Source of the DNA: Ephemerocybe angulata
Taxonomy: Eukaryota > Basidiomycota > Agaricomycetes > Agaricales > Psathyrellaceae
Direction: 5' to 3'
DNA: 64,000 nucleotides
Assembly (NCBI GenBank): GCA_013368325.1
Contig: JAACJK010000057.1
Span: 868,001-932,000, forward strand
Of the stretch, positions 10,805-22,294 are shown in pieces. Position numbers and translations under genes: made by a program. Each line of letters starts with the position of its first letter. Positions within the stretch are counted from its first letter, which is position 1. Below the pieces are notes generated by a model that searched no databases, was not told the origin of the DNA, and saw only the letters and a program-made list of their open reading frames with translations.

Positions 10805-12861
10805 ATGAAGATCATTAGCTTCATCTCGACGACTACCCGACGAATAATCAAGCGACCACCCCCCATCGTCATCCCCCATAGCCCTCCGTTACTCCAAGCG
10901 CCCGTCCCACTGAAGGCGAAGGAAGAGCCCGAGGCCAGCTCATCTACCACCCCTGCTCTCCCAACACCAGGAACAGGCTCCAAAAAACGGGCGCTGTTGA
11001 TCGGTATTCAGAATAGGCCCCCAAACAAGGATACTCCTACACCCAGCAAAGCGAAGCGCCTGAGTAGGAGGGTTACTCATAAGTTTACTAAGCAGCCTCC
11101 TCGCGACCCAAGTCTCCTGCTAGGGTGTCATAAGGACGTGAAAGCTATAAAGAGCATTCTCATTGGTGAGCTTGGATGTCTTGTGGCCCATTTCCTGTTC
11201 CTAACCAGGGAAAATTAGAGCTCTATGGATATAAACCCGAAGATATCGTGGTTCTCATGGACGGGGATGACCCTGACTGCATCCTGCCGACAGAAGAAAA
11301 TATTGTGCGTGATGTTCAACCCGCTTTGCTACCGCAAACTTATGGTCGATTCTTTCATCAGCTGAAGCATATGGAGGAGCTCGTCGCCGATGCACAACCT
11401 GGAGATAGGTTTTTCTTCCATTGTGAGTCTTGGTTTACCAATCCGGGGACGGCAGCACCTTGACATTACTTGCAGTTTCAGGGCACTCCACTCAAGAAGA
11501 AACGGACGATCCTGAAGAAGAAGATGGAATGAACGAATGTGAGAAATGCTGAACACCTCGACCCTGCGCCGCATCTGACATTTCCTAGTAATCGTCACCT
11601 ATGACAACAAGTGCATTAGGGACGACACCCTTCGCGCGACACTGGTGGAGCCATTGCCGGTGGGCTCGAGTCTAGTCGTGCGTACCCCCCTCGTACTCAT
11701 CCTGATCTCTTCTCATTGGACATCGACTCAGGCTGTTCTGGACACATGTCACTCCGCCTCGTTGCTGGGTTCGTGCACGTTTTCGTACACCCGGCTTGTG
11801 ACTTACCAATGTCTAGACTTGAAGCATATCCGCTGCAACCGTGTCTATGTCCCATGGACAAACAAAGGGAAGAGACGGTCATTAACGCAGTACAATTCAG
11901 TTGGTAAGTCCGTGCCATTATCAAGGTTGAACCTCTCTTAACATCTATGTTAGTCCGTAGGCAAGCAGCTCCGATGTCACCAATCATAACCGGCCGTCGC
12001 CGTTTTCCCCTCTTCCGTGACACCAATGGAGGCTCCATCAACCAGCGACTCAATTCCCCGCAGTCGAAATCAGGGAGCGGGAGGAGAGTGGTCGAGCGGC
12101 GACGAAACTTCATGGAATCTGGTAACAGCGGCGACCCTCAAACCCCGTTGTCAGCTATTCCCAGGGAGAAGACGTTGTCCATGCAGGAGCCTTGGCTGGC
12201 AGGGCTCGGCGGTGAACACTCGCCGATAGAACGATGCGCATCACCCGAGGAGCTTTACTGTGAAGGGTGGTGTCAACCAATGTTGGACGGGAATCTGAAA
12301 TACCCCGAGGTGATTTCATTGTCTGCCGCAAAGGATGGTCAGCGAGCTTGGGAGGACTCTAATGGCTCCTCGATGACACAATCCCTTGTGAACAATCTAC
12401 GCACGTTCTCTTTCTTTGTCAGCATGCGACTTGGGCGCTAATTGACTCTTGCAGGTCGAGATCCCCATCCCTCACTGCACGATCTATTGATGAACATCAG
12501 GTATGTCAAGACTAGTCTTACACTCTTCGTAGATCTCATAAGTACATGATAGTCATGACCTCCATGGGCTCTACCGCGATATTCATGCAAAATCTCGATG
12601 CTACAAAAAGCAAGCGCGCATCGCAAATTTGGCGAGGGCGGCGAAAGGAAAGCTGATGAAGACCCCCGAACCAGTCGAGATGGATAACTTTCAAAACCCC
12701 CAGGTGGGTCCATATCTCTCGTTTCTCAAGTTGCAAACTAACTCAGTGGGGCTCTACAGATATCCAGCCTATACCCCTTGGTAAGTCTACTTTTGCAGTT
12801 TTCCCCCCTCTGCTCGCTAAATCATATTTAGGACACACACGCTCAGCGATGGGCACCGTGA
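10805..12861 (+). CDS. type I metacaspase (caspase-like C14 peptidase)
   Basis: Twelve exons (10805-11165, 11219-11304, 11362-11422, 11476-11538, 11589-11677, 11732-11768, 11817-11903, 11954-12400, 12455-12500, 12553-12703, 12760-12780, 12832-12861) encode 492 aa. The p20 part shows ALLIGIQ, LLGCHKDVKAIKSIL, the catalytic His in FFHFSGHST (the last position is usually Gly) and the catalytic Cys in VLDTCHSASLLDLKH. A linker of about 100 residues is rich in Arg and Ser. The p10 part shows EVISLSAAKDGQRAWED and LHDLLMNISHDLHGLYRD. Metacaspases cleave after Arg/Lys in stress and death responses. No Q/N-rich prodomain is seen. Intron 8 needs a GC donor (C|GCACGT) to keep RRDPHPSLHDLL in frame; this junction is the least certain. 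Confidence 0.9.
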
Positions 12862-13911
12862 TATCTGTGACGCCATGCTTAACAGTGTACCGAACACATA
12901 CCATCTATACCCCTACCACTCATCTGCTTCATTCTTTATTTCCATTGTTTATCGTTCATCCTCGTGCTTTCTCTGGGCTGACTCCTATGATCATACCTGC
13001 ATCCTCTGTTTATGGATCCTTTACCGATTACCCTGCTACAATACCACCCTGTCTATGTTGTCTTATATCTACCTTATGTTTACCCTAGTTGTGTTGTTTG
13101 TTAACCCAGAAGGACTAGAAGTAGACATTGCTTACTATCCAATATGTAGCATACGCTGCCCAGCTCAATGCCCCGTATTAATCACTCAATTTCGAACAAT
13201 TGACCTGGTCTCCGGTTGGACGCTACTATGCAATGCATAACCAATACGTTAACCTCAATGATGAAGAACGTTGGTCCTGGCGCAGACGTGCGAGTCGTGG
13301 GAGAGGCGGCTAGCTTGCAACTCCGCCTCTAGCTTTCGACCCACCACTATGATCCACAACTTACAAGTACTACTTCGACATTTCTATCGGGAACATGCTC
13401 GGACTTGTGTACACAAAACTCCTTCAAACAAGGCCTGACCCAGTGGTGGCAGCTTTCAACCATTTAACCTTGACCCCACACTTCCTCGGGGCTGGATATT
13501 CTGATCTGCAGGCGACTTCTCCGGGTTGTTCTTCTCTTCCTGCATGCTCAACTCCGAAACATACAGAAACTGGGCAATCCGTTGATCGCCCTCGACTCGT
13601 CTGTCTCTGCCCTCCTCGTGATCCTCCTCGAGGGTTCTTCTCCTACGAATCTTCCGAGGAAAACAAGTTAAATTTAACTTTTGTTAGGGTAGGCGATCGA
13701 ACCCTCGGTTTGCAACGGACCCAATCTATCTTGAAGAGACAACTTATTCCCGGGGAACCTGTATTGCGGGGTAGCCTCTCTTAATCTTTCGAGTGTCGGA
13801 AGAACTGCCAGGAGCTTAACAATGGAAGCTTGAGATAATGGCTAGGGGTATAAAGACCCGTGTAACATCACCTAGCCTTGGTCACACCGCATACCAAACG
13901 GTCTCACAAAT
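12862..13911. other. 1.05-kb intergenic stretch
   Basis: I see no supportable gene. A 129-codon ORF at 13395-13784 has no recognisable pattern. The first part is T/C-rich and fits a 3' UTR of the metacaspase; the last part is the promoter of the secreted protein at 13912. Confidence 0.45.
13849..13855 (+). promoter_or_regulatory. TATA box of the secreted-protein gene
   Basis: TATAAAG lies 57 bp before the start codon at 13912. It is a clear TATA box where many neighbouring genes show none, consistent with an inducible promoter. Confidence 0.6.
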
Positions 13912-14688
13912 ATGCTGAACTCTGCCCTCCTCCTTTGCGCGGCAACCCTCGTCCGTTTTACCCCTGCTTTCGCAGCTTGTGACTACGCAACCCTCCAGCA
14001 AGCAACCTCCAACTTCATATCATCGCAAGCAACCGGGGCCTATGCCACTGTTGCTGCCTCTGCCGCATACACCGAAAACTTCAAAACCGCTGCCATCGGT
14101 AGCGGCATTCTCAGCAAGCCACTCAAGATCGACCACAGCCGCAGCCTGCACGATACGACCCAATGCGCAACCTTCACTGAACTTATCGTCACCGACCGCT
14201 CCCACCCCTACGTGATCGGGACCCAGATCCACTACAACGCAGACGGCACGCAGGCTACCAAGATCGATTCGATTGTGACGGATGCCGGGGACTGGCTGTT
14301 CAACGCCACGGGCACCCTGTACTGGGCCTCGAGGGAGGACTGGTTCGTCATCCCAGTCGAGCAGCGCAACACTCGTGCTGTGATCCAGGCAGCTGCAGAT
14401 GCCTACCTCGACCTCTTCAATAACAAGAGTGTCGTCGTACCCTGGGGTACTCCGTGCGCGAGGTTGGAAGGAGGGTCGTACACCGGGAAAGGAGCGGCCA
14501 CTGACAGTTGCAATGTCGGTGTGCCAAGTGGGGTGCAGTTGGTGAACAGGCGCTATGTCATCGACGAGACGGTTGGCTCGGTCGATGTGTTCTTGAATTT
14601 TGGAGGAGCGACCGGGATCCCGGACTCTCATGAATTCAGGGTAGAGAACGGGAAGCTACGCTTTGTGCACACAATGACGGTGATGTAA
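13912..14688 (+). CDS. secreted protein, DUF8021-like
   Basis: A single exon of 258 aa. A hydrophobic signal peptide (MLNSALLLCAATLVRF, cleavage near AFA-AC) is followed by a compact domain with DYATLQQATSNFISSQATG, paired cysteines and the ending IPDSHEFRVENGKLRFVHTM, which I associate with the fungal DUF8021 family. The central repeat VLxAADAYLDLF-like helix and the beta-rich end suggest a nuclear-transport-factor-2-like fold, but that is inference. It is presumably extracellular, function unknown. It lacks introns while almost every neighbour has several, and it has a strong TATA box. Confidence 0.82.
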   Translation: MLNSALLLCAATLVRFTPAFAACDYATLQQATSNFISSQATGAYATVAASAAYTENFKTAAIGSGILSKPLKIDHSRSLHDTTQCATFTELIVTDRSHPYVIGTQIHYNADGTQATKIDSIVTDAGDWLFNATGTLYWASREDWFVIPVEQRNTRAVIQAAADAYLDLFNNKSVVVPWGTPCARLEGGSYTGKGAATDSCNVGVPSGVQLVNRRYVIDETVGSVDVFLNFGGATGIPDSHEFRVENGKLRFVHTMTVM

Positions 14689-14818
14689 CGGGTGCCTCGA
14701 AGGAATTGAGAAAGGTGTGCCATGGGTTGCATGGCCAGATAAAGGTACAATGTGTAATGATATGTTGATACAAATGGTCGTAGGTTCTGCATGGTTGAAT
14801 TCAGGGATTATGCGAGGT

Positions 14819-16539
14819 TTAGGACTCTGGAGCCCAGTACGGATGAGAAGAAATGTCAAAAGGTTTGTTCGTACGCGATACCGTTATACGTGGCCTGTCC
14901 TTCAGAGCCTTGACAAGTCTCTTTTCTCCACTGGTGACGACTGAACGAGAAACGGAGGAGATAAGGTTACCGTCACGGTCAAGATATCCCTCAGAGTACA
15001 CAATGGAAGTCAGGGCTGGGAAAACCAATTCGGGGTTCTCCAATGAGGTCAGGAACTGACTGATGTTGTTATGGAACAGGAAGACCGTGTTTAGGGCCTT
15101 CAGTTCGCTGAACACCATTTTCCAAACACCGGCAGGAAGCAACGGACTTTGCTGAACTCGCAAAAGTCGAAGAGGGGAAAGGTCCAGGTGTTCGTTGATC
15201 AGGTTTAAGAGCTGAGCGATAGGCGGGTTCTTCTCTTTACTTGTCCATGACACGATCAGGTTAGGAGGCCTGTAATGCTTTTGAGAAACGTAGTCAAAGC
15301 GGCATTCGAACCTAGGCCGGCTCTTCCCCCCATAACCAAGGCCAATAATCCGAAGCTCCTGAACTCCGTATGGAGTGGCGAAAGGTCCTCGATTGTGGGC
15401 GTCATAAGCACACCACGAGGATTTCAGAGACACAAGTAGTTGGGAGGTGAATGCGACGAGAAGGCCGATGTCAGTGAGTGTGATGTCGATGACTGCGTTG
15501 GGTGGAACCGCTGCCGTATAGAAGAAGTCCCGGATTGCGGCGGTGGAGTCGTATAGCTTCAGTGAAAGAAGCCGCGGGAGAGACACAACGGGAGGGCCTG
15601 ATGGTATGACTTCTGGCCATGGGCTTCGCGGTAGAAAGTGGAGTAATTCTAGGACTTTCAAGTTGGGCAGGTGCCGGAGGACCTGTTGTAGGTTGGCCGT
15701 ACTGGGAACTCGGTTATTGAACGCATGCCCTTCGTTATGAAGGTTTAGTACCGTCAGGCCGGTCATCCATTTTTCCATAGCTTTCCACGGAAGGGTGCAC
15801 CCCACCACCTTCAAATATCGAAGAGACGGAGCGCCCCCTTGCAAGAAGCTCGCTGGCAATCCCCCTCCCCACCCCCCAGCGTGCAAAATTAGCCGCTCGA
15901 GAATAGGCGCGCGACCGGGACACTTGGACAAGACGCTTTGAAAGTCGATCTCGCTCTCTCTTGCGAATATGTCAAGGGATCGCAAGCGCTCCGAACGTTC
16001 CAGTATCTCTCCAAGGAGCTTGTTGGTTATGCGTAAATCCTCGTCCACCTTCAACTTGACCACAAGGGGTGCCGACTTCGATCGAGCAAGCATGATGGGG
16101 GTGAACCTCGGATGGATGGCACCTATATCGGACCATAGGATTGGATCTGCGATGGCTGTGTCCCTCCAGCGTTTGCATACATGGGACACGCGAGTCCAGA
16201 GCAGGTTTCCGCGACCTGCATCGCGAACGGCGATGAAGACCTTGGACAAGACTTCAGGTGGGAGACGGCTTGTTGGGGAAGTGGAGTTGAATAGGCCTTC
16301 CATGGCCTCAACCTCGCGGCGCAGTTCGCGAAGGCGTCGCATTATCCTGTCGCGAAAAGGCTGGACATCGACGCCTGCCTTGCCAAGATCGAGTAGCTCT
16401 TGCGTTTTCGTCGAAAACGTGAAAGGCTCCTGTTAGGGTTCGTTGGGTAACACGTTCAATCAATGCATTCCAACCCTATAAAAATAGCTGCTGCGATACA
16501 CACCTCTTCCAACTCGATGCATCCTTCGAACATGGACAT
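14819..16539 (-). CDS. F-box domain protein with leucine-rich C-terminus
   Basis: Two exons (16539-16504, 16429-14819) give 548 aa. The short first exon MSMFEGCIELEE joins EPFTFSTKTQELLDLG in phase. A helical stretch (RLRELRREVEAME) leads into an F-box at about residues 55-100 (SRLPPEVLSKVFIAV, then VSHVCKRWRDTAIADPILW). The rest holds irregular leucine-rich stretches such as LPNLKVLELLHFL and LRLLRVQQSPLLPAGVW. This is the large expanded F-box class of Agaricomycetes. It should act as a substrate receptor in SCF ubiquitin ligases; the substrate is unknown. Its stop is 130 bp from the stop of the convergent secreted-protein gene. Confidence 0.85.
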
Positions 16540-16683
16540 TGCGGTTTGGCGCTAAGCTTGCACAGCACTTTAGGCAGGCTGTCAGTAAAGTTGCGTTTGT
16601 TTGGCTTGCTCAGACCAACTGAAGCTCCCAAAAACCATTACATACGATTTAAGGAACAATATCCATGGTACCTATATTTCTAG

Positions 16684-17689
16684 TCAATCCAACTGTTTCA
16701 ACAGCGTCACGACCGCCTGCCCCACGCCTTCTGCCGACGCTGGATTCTGGCCGGTAACAAGCTTCCCGTCCACAACAATGTTCGGCTAAACCCCACGATC
16801 GTTAGCACGCGCCTAGAAAACGAAACGGTGCTAACTCACATCGTGAACGTGCACTTTGTGGTATTTGGCCCCGATATCTTCCCTCAGCTTGTCTTCGATG
16901 AGCCAAGGGAGATCCTTAGTCTTCTTCGAGATCTCCTCCTCTACATCCGAGAGGGCGGTGACGGTCCGACCACTCAAGAACAGGTTCCCTTTCGCGTCAG
17001 TCCCCTGCATCAGCCCTCTGCTCGTTCCCAAAGCATAAACATGACTTCAAAAGCAAGACAACACGGCAAAGGCGAATCACTCACGCGACACCATGGCCCA
17101 CGGCAGAAACAATCTTGCCCATCCTCCAAAACTGCATAATCCACCAAGTCCAGCATGAGACAGGCACAAATTACCTTGCCTGAATGTACGTACCTCCGAG
17201 ACCAGCTTCGCGTTGGCCGGATCCGACGCGAGGTCAATAACGGCCCCATCTCCCCCAGGATAAAACACCGCGTCGTAGTCTGCGGGGTCCACTTCCGACA
17301 GCTTCATCGCACTTGCCAGCTTCTGTTTGACGGTCTCGTCTTTCAAGAACCCCTGGCACAGGTCATCCATGAATTGCTACACAGACAGAGTTAAACATAC
17401 TACTCAGCACTAGCGAACAAGAAGAGTGAAGGCAGACGCACATGTGTGCTCTCCTCGTCGACAGGAGGGTTGGGTCCAGCAGGCGAGGCAAAGTCGATGC
17501 TGGCGTGCGGAGCAAGAACATAGTAAGGGTGAGCAGCTTCAGCCAGACACCATCCCTGCAGCGCAGATACACAGCACAACGTATCAGCTAGGAGAAAGCA
17601 CGATATGGAAAGCGAACGGGACTGACCGTTTGGTGGCCCGAAAGCGCCTTGTCAACGGATGTGAACACGAAGAGGACCGAGTACTTCAT
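16684..17689 (-). CDS. Hsp31/DJ-1-PfpI family protein lacking the catalytic cysteine
   Basis: Six exons (17689-17627, 17555-17442, 17376-17194, 17131-17085, 17017-16840, 16785-16684) give 228 aa, the usual Hsp31 length. The N-terminus (KYSVLFVFTSVDKALSGHQTG), GWCLAEAAHPYYVLAPHA, DYDAVFYPGGDGAVIDL and LVTGQNPASAEGVGQAVVTL are all in family order. Active members have a nucleophilic Cys in a CHGP motif; here the splice-checked reading is SAVGHGVAGL, so Cys is Gly and Pro is Val. The PGGHG loop reads PGGDG. Glyoxalase III or deglycase activity is therefore unlikely and a binding or chaperone role is more plausible. Confidence 0.88.
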
Positions 17690-17936
17690 ATTAGTCGAGG
17701 CGCTGTTATAGAGGTATGTAGCATCCTTCCAACCGCACAAATATACTAATCAAGGCCAGTGGCCATGTGAGATGTCTCATTCCCGCTTTTAGCCATGGAA
17801 AGGAGGAGCGCTTGCATTAAGCGCTCAGGTCAGCCTCAATTGATCGGAATAATCACTCGTGGAGACAAAACTCTAGTAGGCGAACATCCCACCCAACTGT
17901 ATGGTATCCAGCCCAGCCCAACGAAGCACACACCCA

Positions 17937-18572
17937 TCAATGCCCCACCCTCGACCGCGTCTTCCCCTTCCTCCCCAACCCCAGCTCCGCCCTTACATGC
18001 ATAACCCTCGGTTTCGGCGCAAACGCTGCTCTCGTCGGTGGCCACGGCGCTTGCGGTACAGCGCCCGGTCTCGCTGCCTGCACCACACGCCCCTCCGCTG
18101 CCTCTCTTCTCGAAAAGGTGCAGCTCACAGCGGTGGCCGACTGTGCGCACCGGCCCTTGTTGACGTCCGCAAGTATCTTCCCCGTGCTATACTGCAAAGG
18201 TAAAAATATCGAAACGAATGGTCTGTATATTTTATAGGATAAGCCAACTGAGACTCCGCTCACATCGTACCCACACACCGACGAGAACGTCCCAAGCGCC
18301 ATCGTCAGGTCCATCGTCGGCGTCTGGCCTGCGGGGCGGTACCAGCACCTCCAGCTATTCGAGGAGCTCATGTACAGCGACGCGGACATTGGTACATTCG
18401 CGGCGTCCTTCGCGGGGCACCCATACGTGCACGTAATCGTCGGGTTGAACTTTAACGGGACTGGGGATTGCGCGCAGACTGTGGTGGTGAGAAACGCCAC
18501 GGAGAGGAGAAGGAGGATCTGAATCGTGTGGGTGCTTTTAAACTTTGGCAAGGAGGATGCCGTGCGCTTCAT
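17937..18572 (-). CDS. small secreted cysteine-containing protein
   Basis: Two exons (18572-18264, 18191-17937) give 187 aa. A signal anchor or signal peptide (IQILLLLSVAFLTTTVCAQ) follows a basic N-terminus. The mature part has NPTITCTYGCPAKDAANVP, a Cys-Gly-Tyr motif and KILADVNKGRCAQSATAVSC, a pattern I have seen in short secreted Agaricomycete proteins. The last 50 residues are Ala/Arg/Pro-rich and less convincing; an overlapping frame there also carries Cys codons, so the C-terminal exon could be wrong. Function unknown. Confidence 0.65.
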   Translation of the reverse strand: MKRTASSLPKFKSTHTIQILLLLSVAFLTTTVCAQSPVPLKFNPTITCTYGCPAKDAANVPMSASLYMSSSNSWRCWYRPAGQTPTMDLTMALGTFSSVCGYDVSGVSVGLSYKIYRPFVSIFLPLQYSTGKILADVNKGRCAQSATAVSCTFSRREAAEGRVVQAARPGAVPQAPWPPTRAAFAPKPRVMHVRAELGLGRKGKTRSRVGH

Positions 18573-19738
18573 AGGTTTGCTTTCTTGGAGGATGCGGGGG
18601 TGTCGAGGAATGAGGACCTACCCTCACCAGAGCTATCGAAATACTATAACGGAGCCCGCGCCAAGTGGTGCTCAAAGATCTGCATTTCGTGTCTAGGTTC
18701 TCAATATGATCAAAGGAACGAATGCGCACCGAGGTGCAGAACGCTCCATAAAATGGACTCTAACAAAAACTGGTATGTATCATGGCAAATTCGCCGGTCG
18801 GCAGAGGCGTTGGACAACCTATCCCCCGAGTGTTCCATTTCTTGAGGCAACAAACCTTTGGTAGCGTTCATTGTTTGAAGGCTTCTCGACCCCGCGCGCC
18901 AAGGCACCTTCAATTTGAGGTCCCTTGTCAACAATCACTCTTGAATTTGAAAGACAGCCGATTACCAGACGCCCACAGACTCTACATTCAATCCTCGAAC
19001 TGATCGGATATGCAAAACCTACAACCCAAAGTCACTACACAAACACCCACCATGAGCGAACACTAAAACTACTCACACACACCCAACCCAGCTCTCTGAA
19101 CTGCACCCTACGCACACTGGCATGTCCCGTCAACACCGGACCCGCAGCCGCAGACCCAACGAGAGCCACCCACTTTAGCTTTAGATATCAGCTCTAATCT
19201 CTCTATCTCAACCTCACAGCAGTCAACATCTCGTTAGCTCCGGCGTAAACGCGTTATATTATGGCAGCAGAAACCGTGGTATATTCGAGATGTGGGTGGC
19301 ATAAAACAAACGAAAAAAAAATGAGAAAGAAAGAAAGGTCCTCTGCAACAACAACTCCGTAGAAGAGGGAATCAAAAAACCAATCCGAGCCGAGCGAGCG
19401 AGCGAGGGGAGGGGAGAGAGAGAGGAACGAGAAGGAGTGTGCGTGTTCGAACCGAACTGGTAAAAAGGAGAATCGAATCATCAAAGCGGATTCGACTCAA
19501 TAGGTCATAGAAAAAGAAGTGAGGGAAGCGAGATTACGAGCCAGATGGATGGTGTACAGAACATAGCAGATATACTAGAAGGTAATAGAGGTATCGACAA
19601 CACATTTCAGTGTCATGGGGCGGCAAATCGCAGTGGTGAGAGAGGGAAGTCGCGGCGCGAGGCGTAAAGTAGGCTCAAGATATCGAAGAAGAATCCATAG
19701 AAAATCAATCGGAAGGCGAAGGTTCCCGTAACCGCCTT
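18573..19738. other. 1.17-kb intergenic stretch
   Basis: I see no gene. A simple-sequence GA-rich tract (GAGC repeats passing into GGGGAGAGAGAGAG) lies at about 19385-19432, and the right part should be the 3' UTR of the septin gene. Confidence 0.45.
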
Positions 19739-21529
19739 TTACGTACGGAGGAAACCCTTCTTGCGTCCAGTCTGCGAATCCAAGAAAAAAAGCGCAACAT
19801 ATCAGCAAGCTGTATAGTCTCCAGAGGCAATAGGAGGGGACTCACGGATGCTTTCTCCGGGGTCAGAGGCCGGCCGGTTTCGATCCTCCGCTTCTTATCC
19901 TCAAGCTCAGATCGCTGCTTCTCAAGTGCATCCTTCATCTCCTTGTGGCGCGCATACAGCTCCTCCTCAGACTGCTTAAGCTTGCTCTCCTTCTCCTGAA
20001 CTTTCTGCTGGAACACCATCTTCATCTCGGCTTCCATCTTCGCAAGCTTGGCCTCGTGGAGAATGCGCTCCTCCTGGAGTCGCGCAGCAGGGCTATTGAA
20101 AAAAAGAGACAGAGATTGATGAGTACCACAATAAGAGAAGACGAAAGCCTATCAAACAGGGAAGGCTGCTGCTTACTTGATCTCCTTGAACACGGAGGAG
20201 TCCTGGGCAACACCCATGCTCAGGAGCTTCTCCGTTCGCCAGTTCTCGTAGAGCACGTCGTTGGTGTACTCGCGGAGCTCCTCCATGTACGTGCGGACGA
20301 GCATCTGGCGGAGCTTGACAAAGTCGCAGTGGTCCTCATTGTCCACCTCGACGACGCCCCAGGGGTACGCGCGTCCGCGGACCTGGCGACCGTCGGGGGT
20401 GTCCACAATCCTATCGGATCCGACAACAGCAAAGGGGATCTTGCTGGCGATCTCCTCCGCCTCTGCGAGGGTCTCCTCGTCCTCATTGTCGTAGGTCGGG
20501 GCCTGGAAGATGTGGATGTTGTGGTGCGCAATATCCGCGAGAATCTAGATTGTATTCATCAGCACGGATCCGAACGACGTGGCAGTGATGCGGGCGAACG
20601 AACCCTCTGCTTGAAGTCGGCGACCTCCTCGTCGGTCAAGGTGTCGGCCTTGGCGATGATGGGGATGAGGTTGACCTTGGTGTGCAGGCGACGCATGAAC
20701 TCGATGTCAATCTGCTTGAGGCTGGAACATGGTTACTACAGCCCATTTGGGAACCGTGGAAAGAGGCGGCTTACGAGTGGCCTGTGGGCTGGATGAAGTA
20801 GAGGCATGCGTGCACACGGTTGTCGAGGACCTTGGTTCTGTTGACACGGTTCTCCTGCTCGAGATAGGAATCGAAGCGGGACTCGATATTCTCGACGATG
20901 GGTTTCCAGCTGTGTGTGTGTGCGAGCGAGGAGGGAAGCGAACAAGGTGGTCAGTAACTGGGGCGACGCGTCGCGGTCAGGGGCGGGACTGACCTGTCAT
21001 CATTGTTGACAAAGTCGCCAAAGCCGGGGGTGTCGACGACGGTGAGGTGGAGACGGACACCGTTCTCCTCGATATCTTTACGTGTAAGGGGCGTATGAGC
21101 GCGCCAGCGAGACAGAAAAGGCAGAAGGACGTACCCGCGCCGATGCTCTCAATGGCGACGGTCTTGGGGCGCTCTGCCGAGGGCGGGAGGGGCTCCTTGG
21201 GCGGGTAGAGGGTGGTGTTGAAGAGGGTGTTCACGAGCGTCGACTTGCCGAGGCCAGACTCGCCTGAAAGGGGAGTGGTGAGCTGGTCGTCACGGGGGAC
21301 GGTGTGGGGAGAAGTGGGACGCACCGACGACCATTGCGGTGAACTGGAAGCCCTTCCTGACGCTCTTCCTGTGGACCTGGTTGGGGAGATTGGCAAAGCC
21401 CACGTAGCCCATGAGCTTTTTGCGGATGATGTTCGAGGCGGGCTGCTGGGGGACGAGCGACGGCTGGGACGAGTTGGCGTAGCCGTTGCCGGAGACGTCG
21501 GTCGTGCGGGAGGTGTAGGACTCGGCCAT
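19739..21529 (-). CDS. CDC3: septin, CDC3/AspB class
   Basis: Eight exons (21529-21325, 21263-21135, 21075-20994, 20909-20775, 20721-20604, 20544-20177, 20092-19846, 19771-19739) give 438 aa. The polybasic lead-in is [20 protein letters not shown]. GTPase motifs follow: P-loop GESGLGKST, switch DTPGFGDFV and the G4 motif [12 protein letters not shown]. The septin-unique element includes [19 protein letters not shown] coiled coil of about 80 residues ([20 protein letters not shown]) ends in [10 protein letters not shown]. Septins polymerise into hetero-oligomeric filaments at septa, clamps and hyphal tips. The leader before the P-loop matches the CDC3 group best. Confidence 0.94.
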
Positions 21530-21757
21530 CTGTCGCAGCGTAAGGAGAGGGAGGAGGAAAGGACGAAAAAATAACTTTTAAGTTGGGAGCGAGCAGGGGA
21601 ACCTGCCAACTCGGTCCATGTTGTCTTTGTTTGGTTTCCGTGGCCAAATAGAGCGGCAGCGGCGGTCGGGGGAGCAGCCAGGCGAGCTTCATCGCGGTCG
21701 CCTTTTTCGAGTCCACTATCTCCATTATATGTACAAATACATGCCAGAGCCGCGTTT

Positions 21758-22294
21758 CTAGTCAAATTGTCCATAGTCGTTGATATACAGTTCAAACATC
21801 GCGTCTGCCCGCAGAGACCCACACGCGCTGCACACGCACCCATCCCCGTGCTTCATCTCTTCCTCCTCGCCGTCGCTCTCCATGCTCGTGTCTGACCGTC
21901 CGCCAGGCGACATCCCTGGCGACGAAAATATGCTCGACATCGACGGCGACGAGTCGGAAGCGTCGACCTTCGCCTCCCTCTCCGGCGTCCGGCATCGTTC
22001 TGCGGCCACTGGCGCCGCAGGCCTCGTATACGGGTGGAACCGCAGCGCCTTCTCCTTGCCCTTCCCCTTCTTCACCGCAGGAGGCCTCCGCGCCACCTCG
22101 TTGCTAAATGTTCCATAAATCGTCCTCCCCACAAGCAAAAATGGCCCCATCATGGGCGCCTGTCGCCGCTTCGGAGGTGCGCTCCCCTGCCTGCGCTGGT
22201 ACTCCTCCGCATTAATCTCCCCTCGTAGCGTGCCTTGGCGCTTCCTGGGCCTGGTGGGTGTCGTAAATGAATCAGAGATCGTGTACATGTTCAT
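21758..22294 (-). CDS. conserved-looking protein of unknown function, 178 aa
   Basis: A single uninterrupted frame of 178 codons starts MNMYTISDSFTTPTRPRKRQ. It is basic in the first half (GKGKEKALRFHPY) and has a Ser/Asp/Glu-rich low-complexity middle. The C-terminus carries a CVCSAC cysteine cluster before FELYINDYGQFD. I do not recognise the family. The composition suggests a nuclear or regulatory protein, but that is only a guess. It is 230 bp upstream of the septin start and on the same strand. Confidence 0.65.
   Translation of the reverse strand: MNMYTISDSFTTPTRPRKRQGTLRGEINAEEYQRRQGSAPPKRRQAPMMGPFLLVGRTIYGTFSNEVARRPPAVKKGKGKEKALRFHPYTRPAAPVAAERCRTPEREAKVDASDSSPSMSSIFSSPGMSPGGRSDTSMESDGEEEEMKHGDGCVCSACGSLRADAMFELYINDYGQFD

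Noticed and set aside
12832..13088. Longer metacaspase C-terminus ending at 13088
   Set aside because: It needs a different acceptor and gives a Thr/Leu-rich tail unlike the family; the acceptor at 12759 gives NPQISSLYPLDTHAQRWAP, matching the usual ending.
13395..13784. 129-codon + strand ORF
   Set aside because: No family pattern, no signal peptide, no splice partner; composition like the surrounding noncoding DNA.
19945..20796. 283-codon ORF on the + strand
   Set aside because: It is wholly antisense to septin exons that carry conserved GTPase and coiled-coil motifs; a shadow of those codons.
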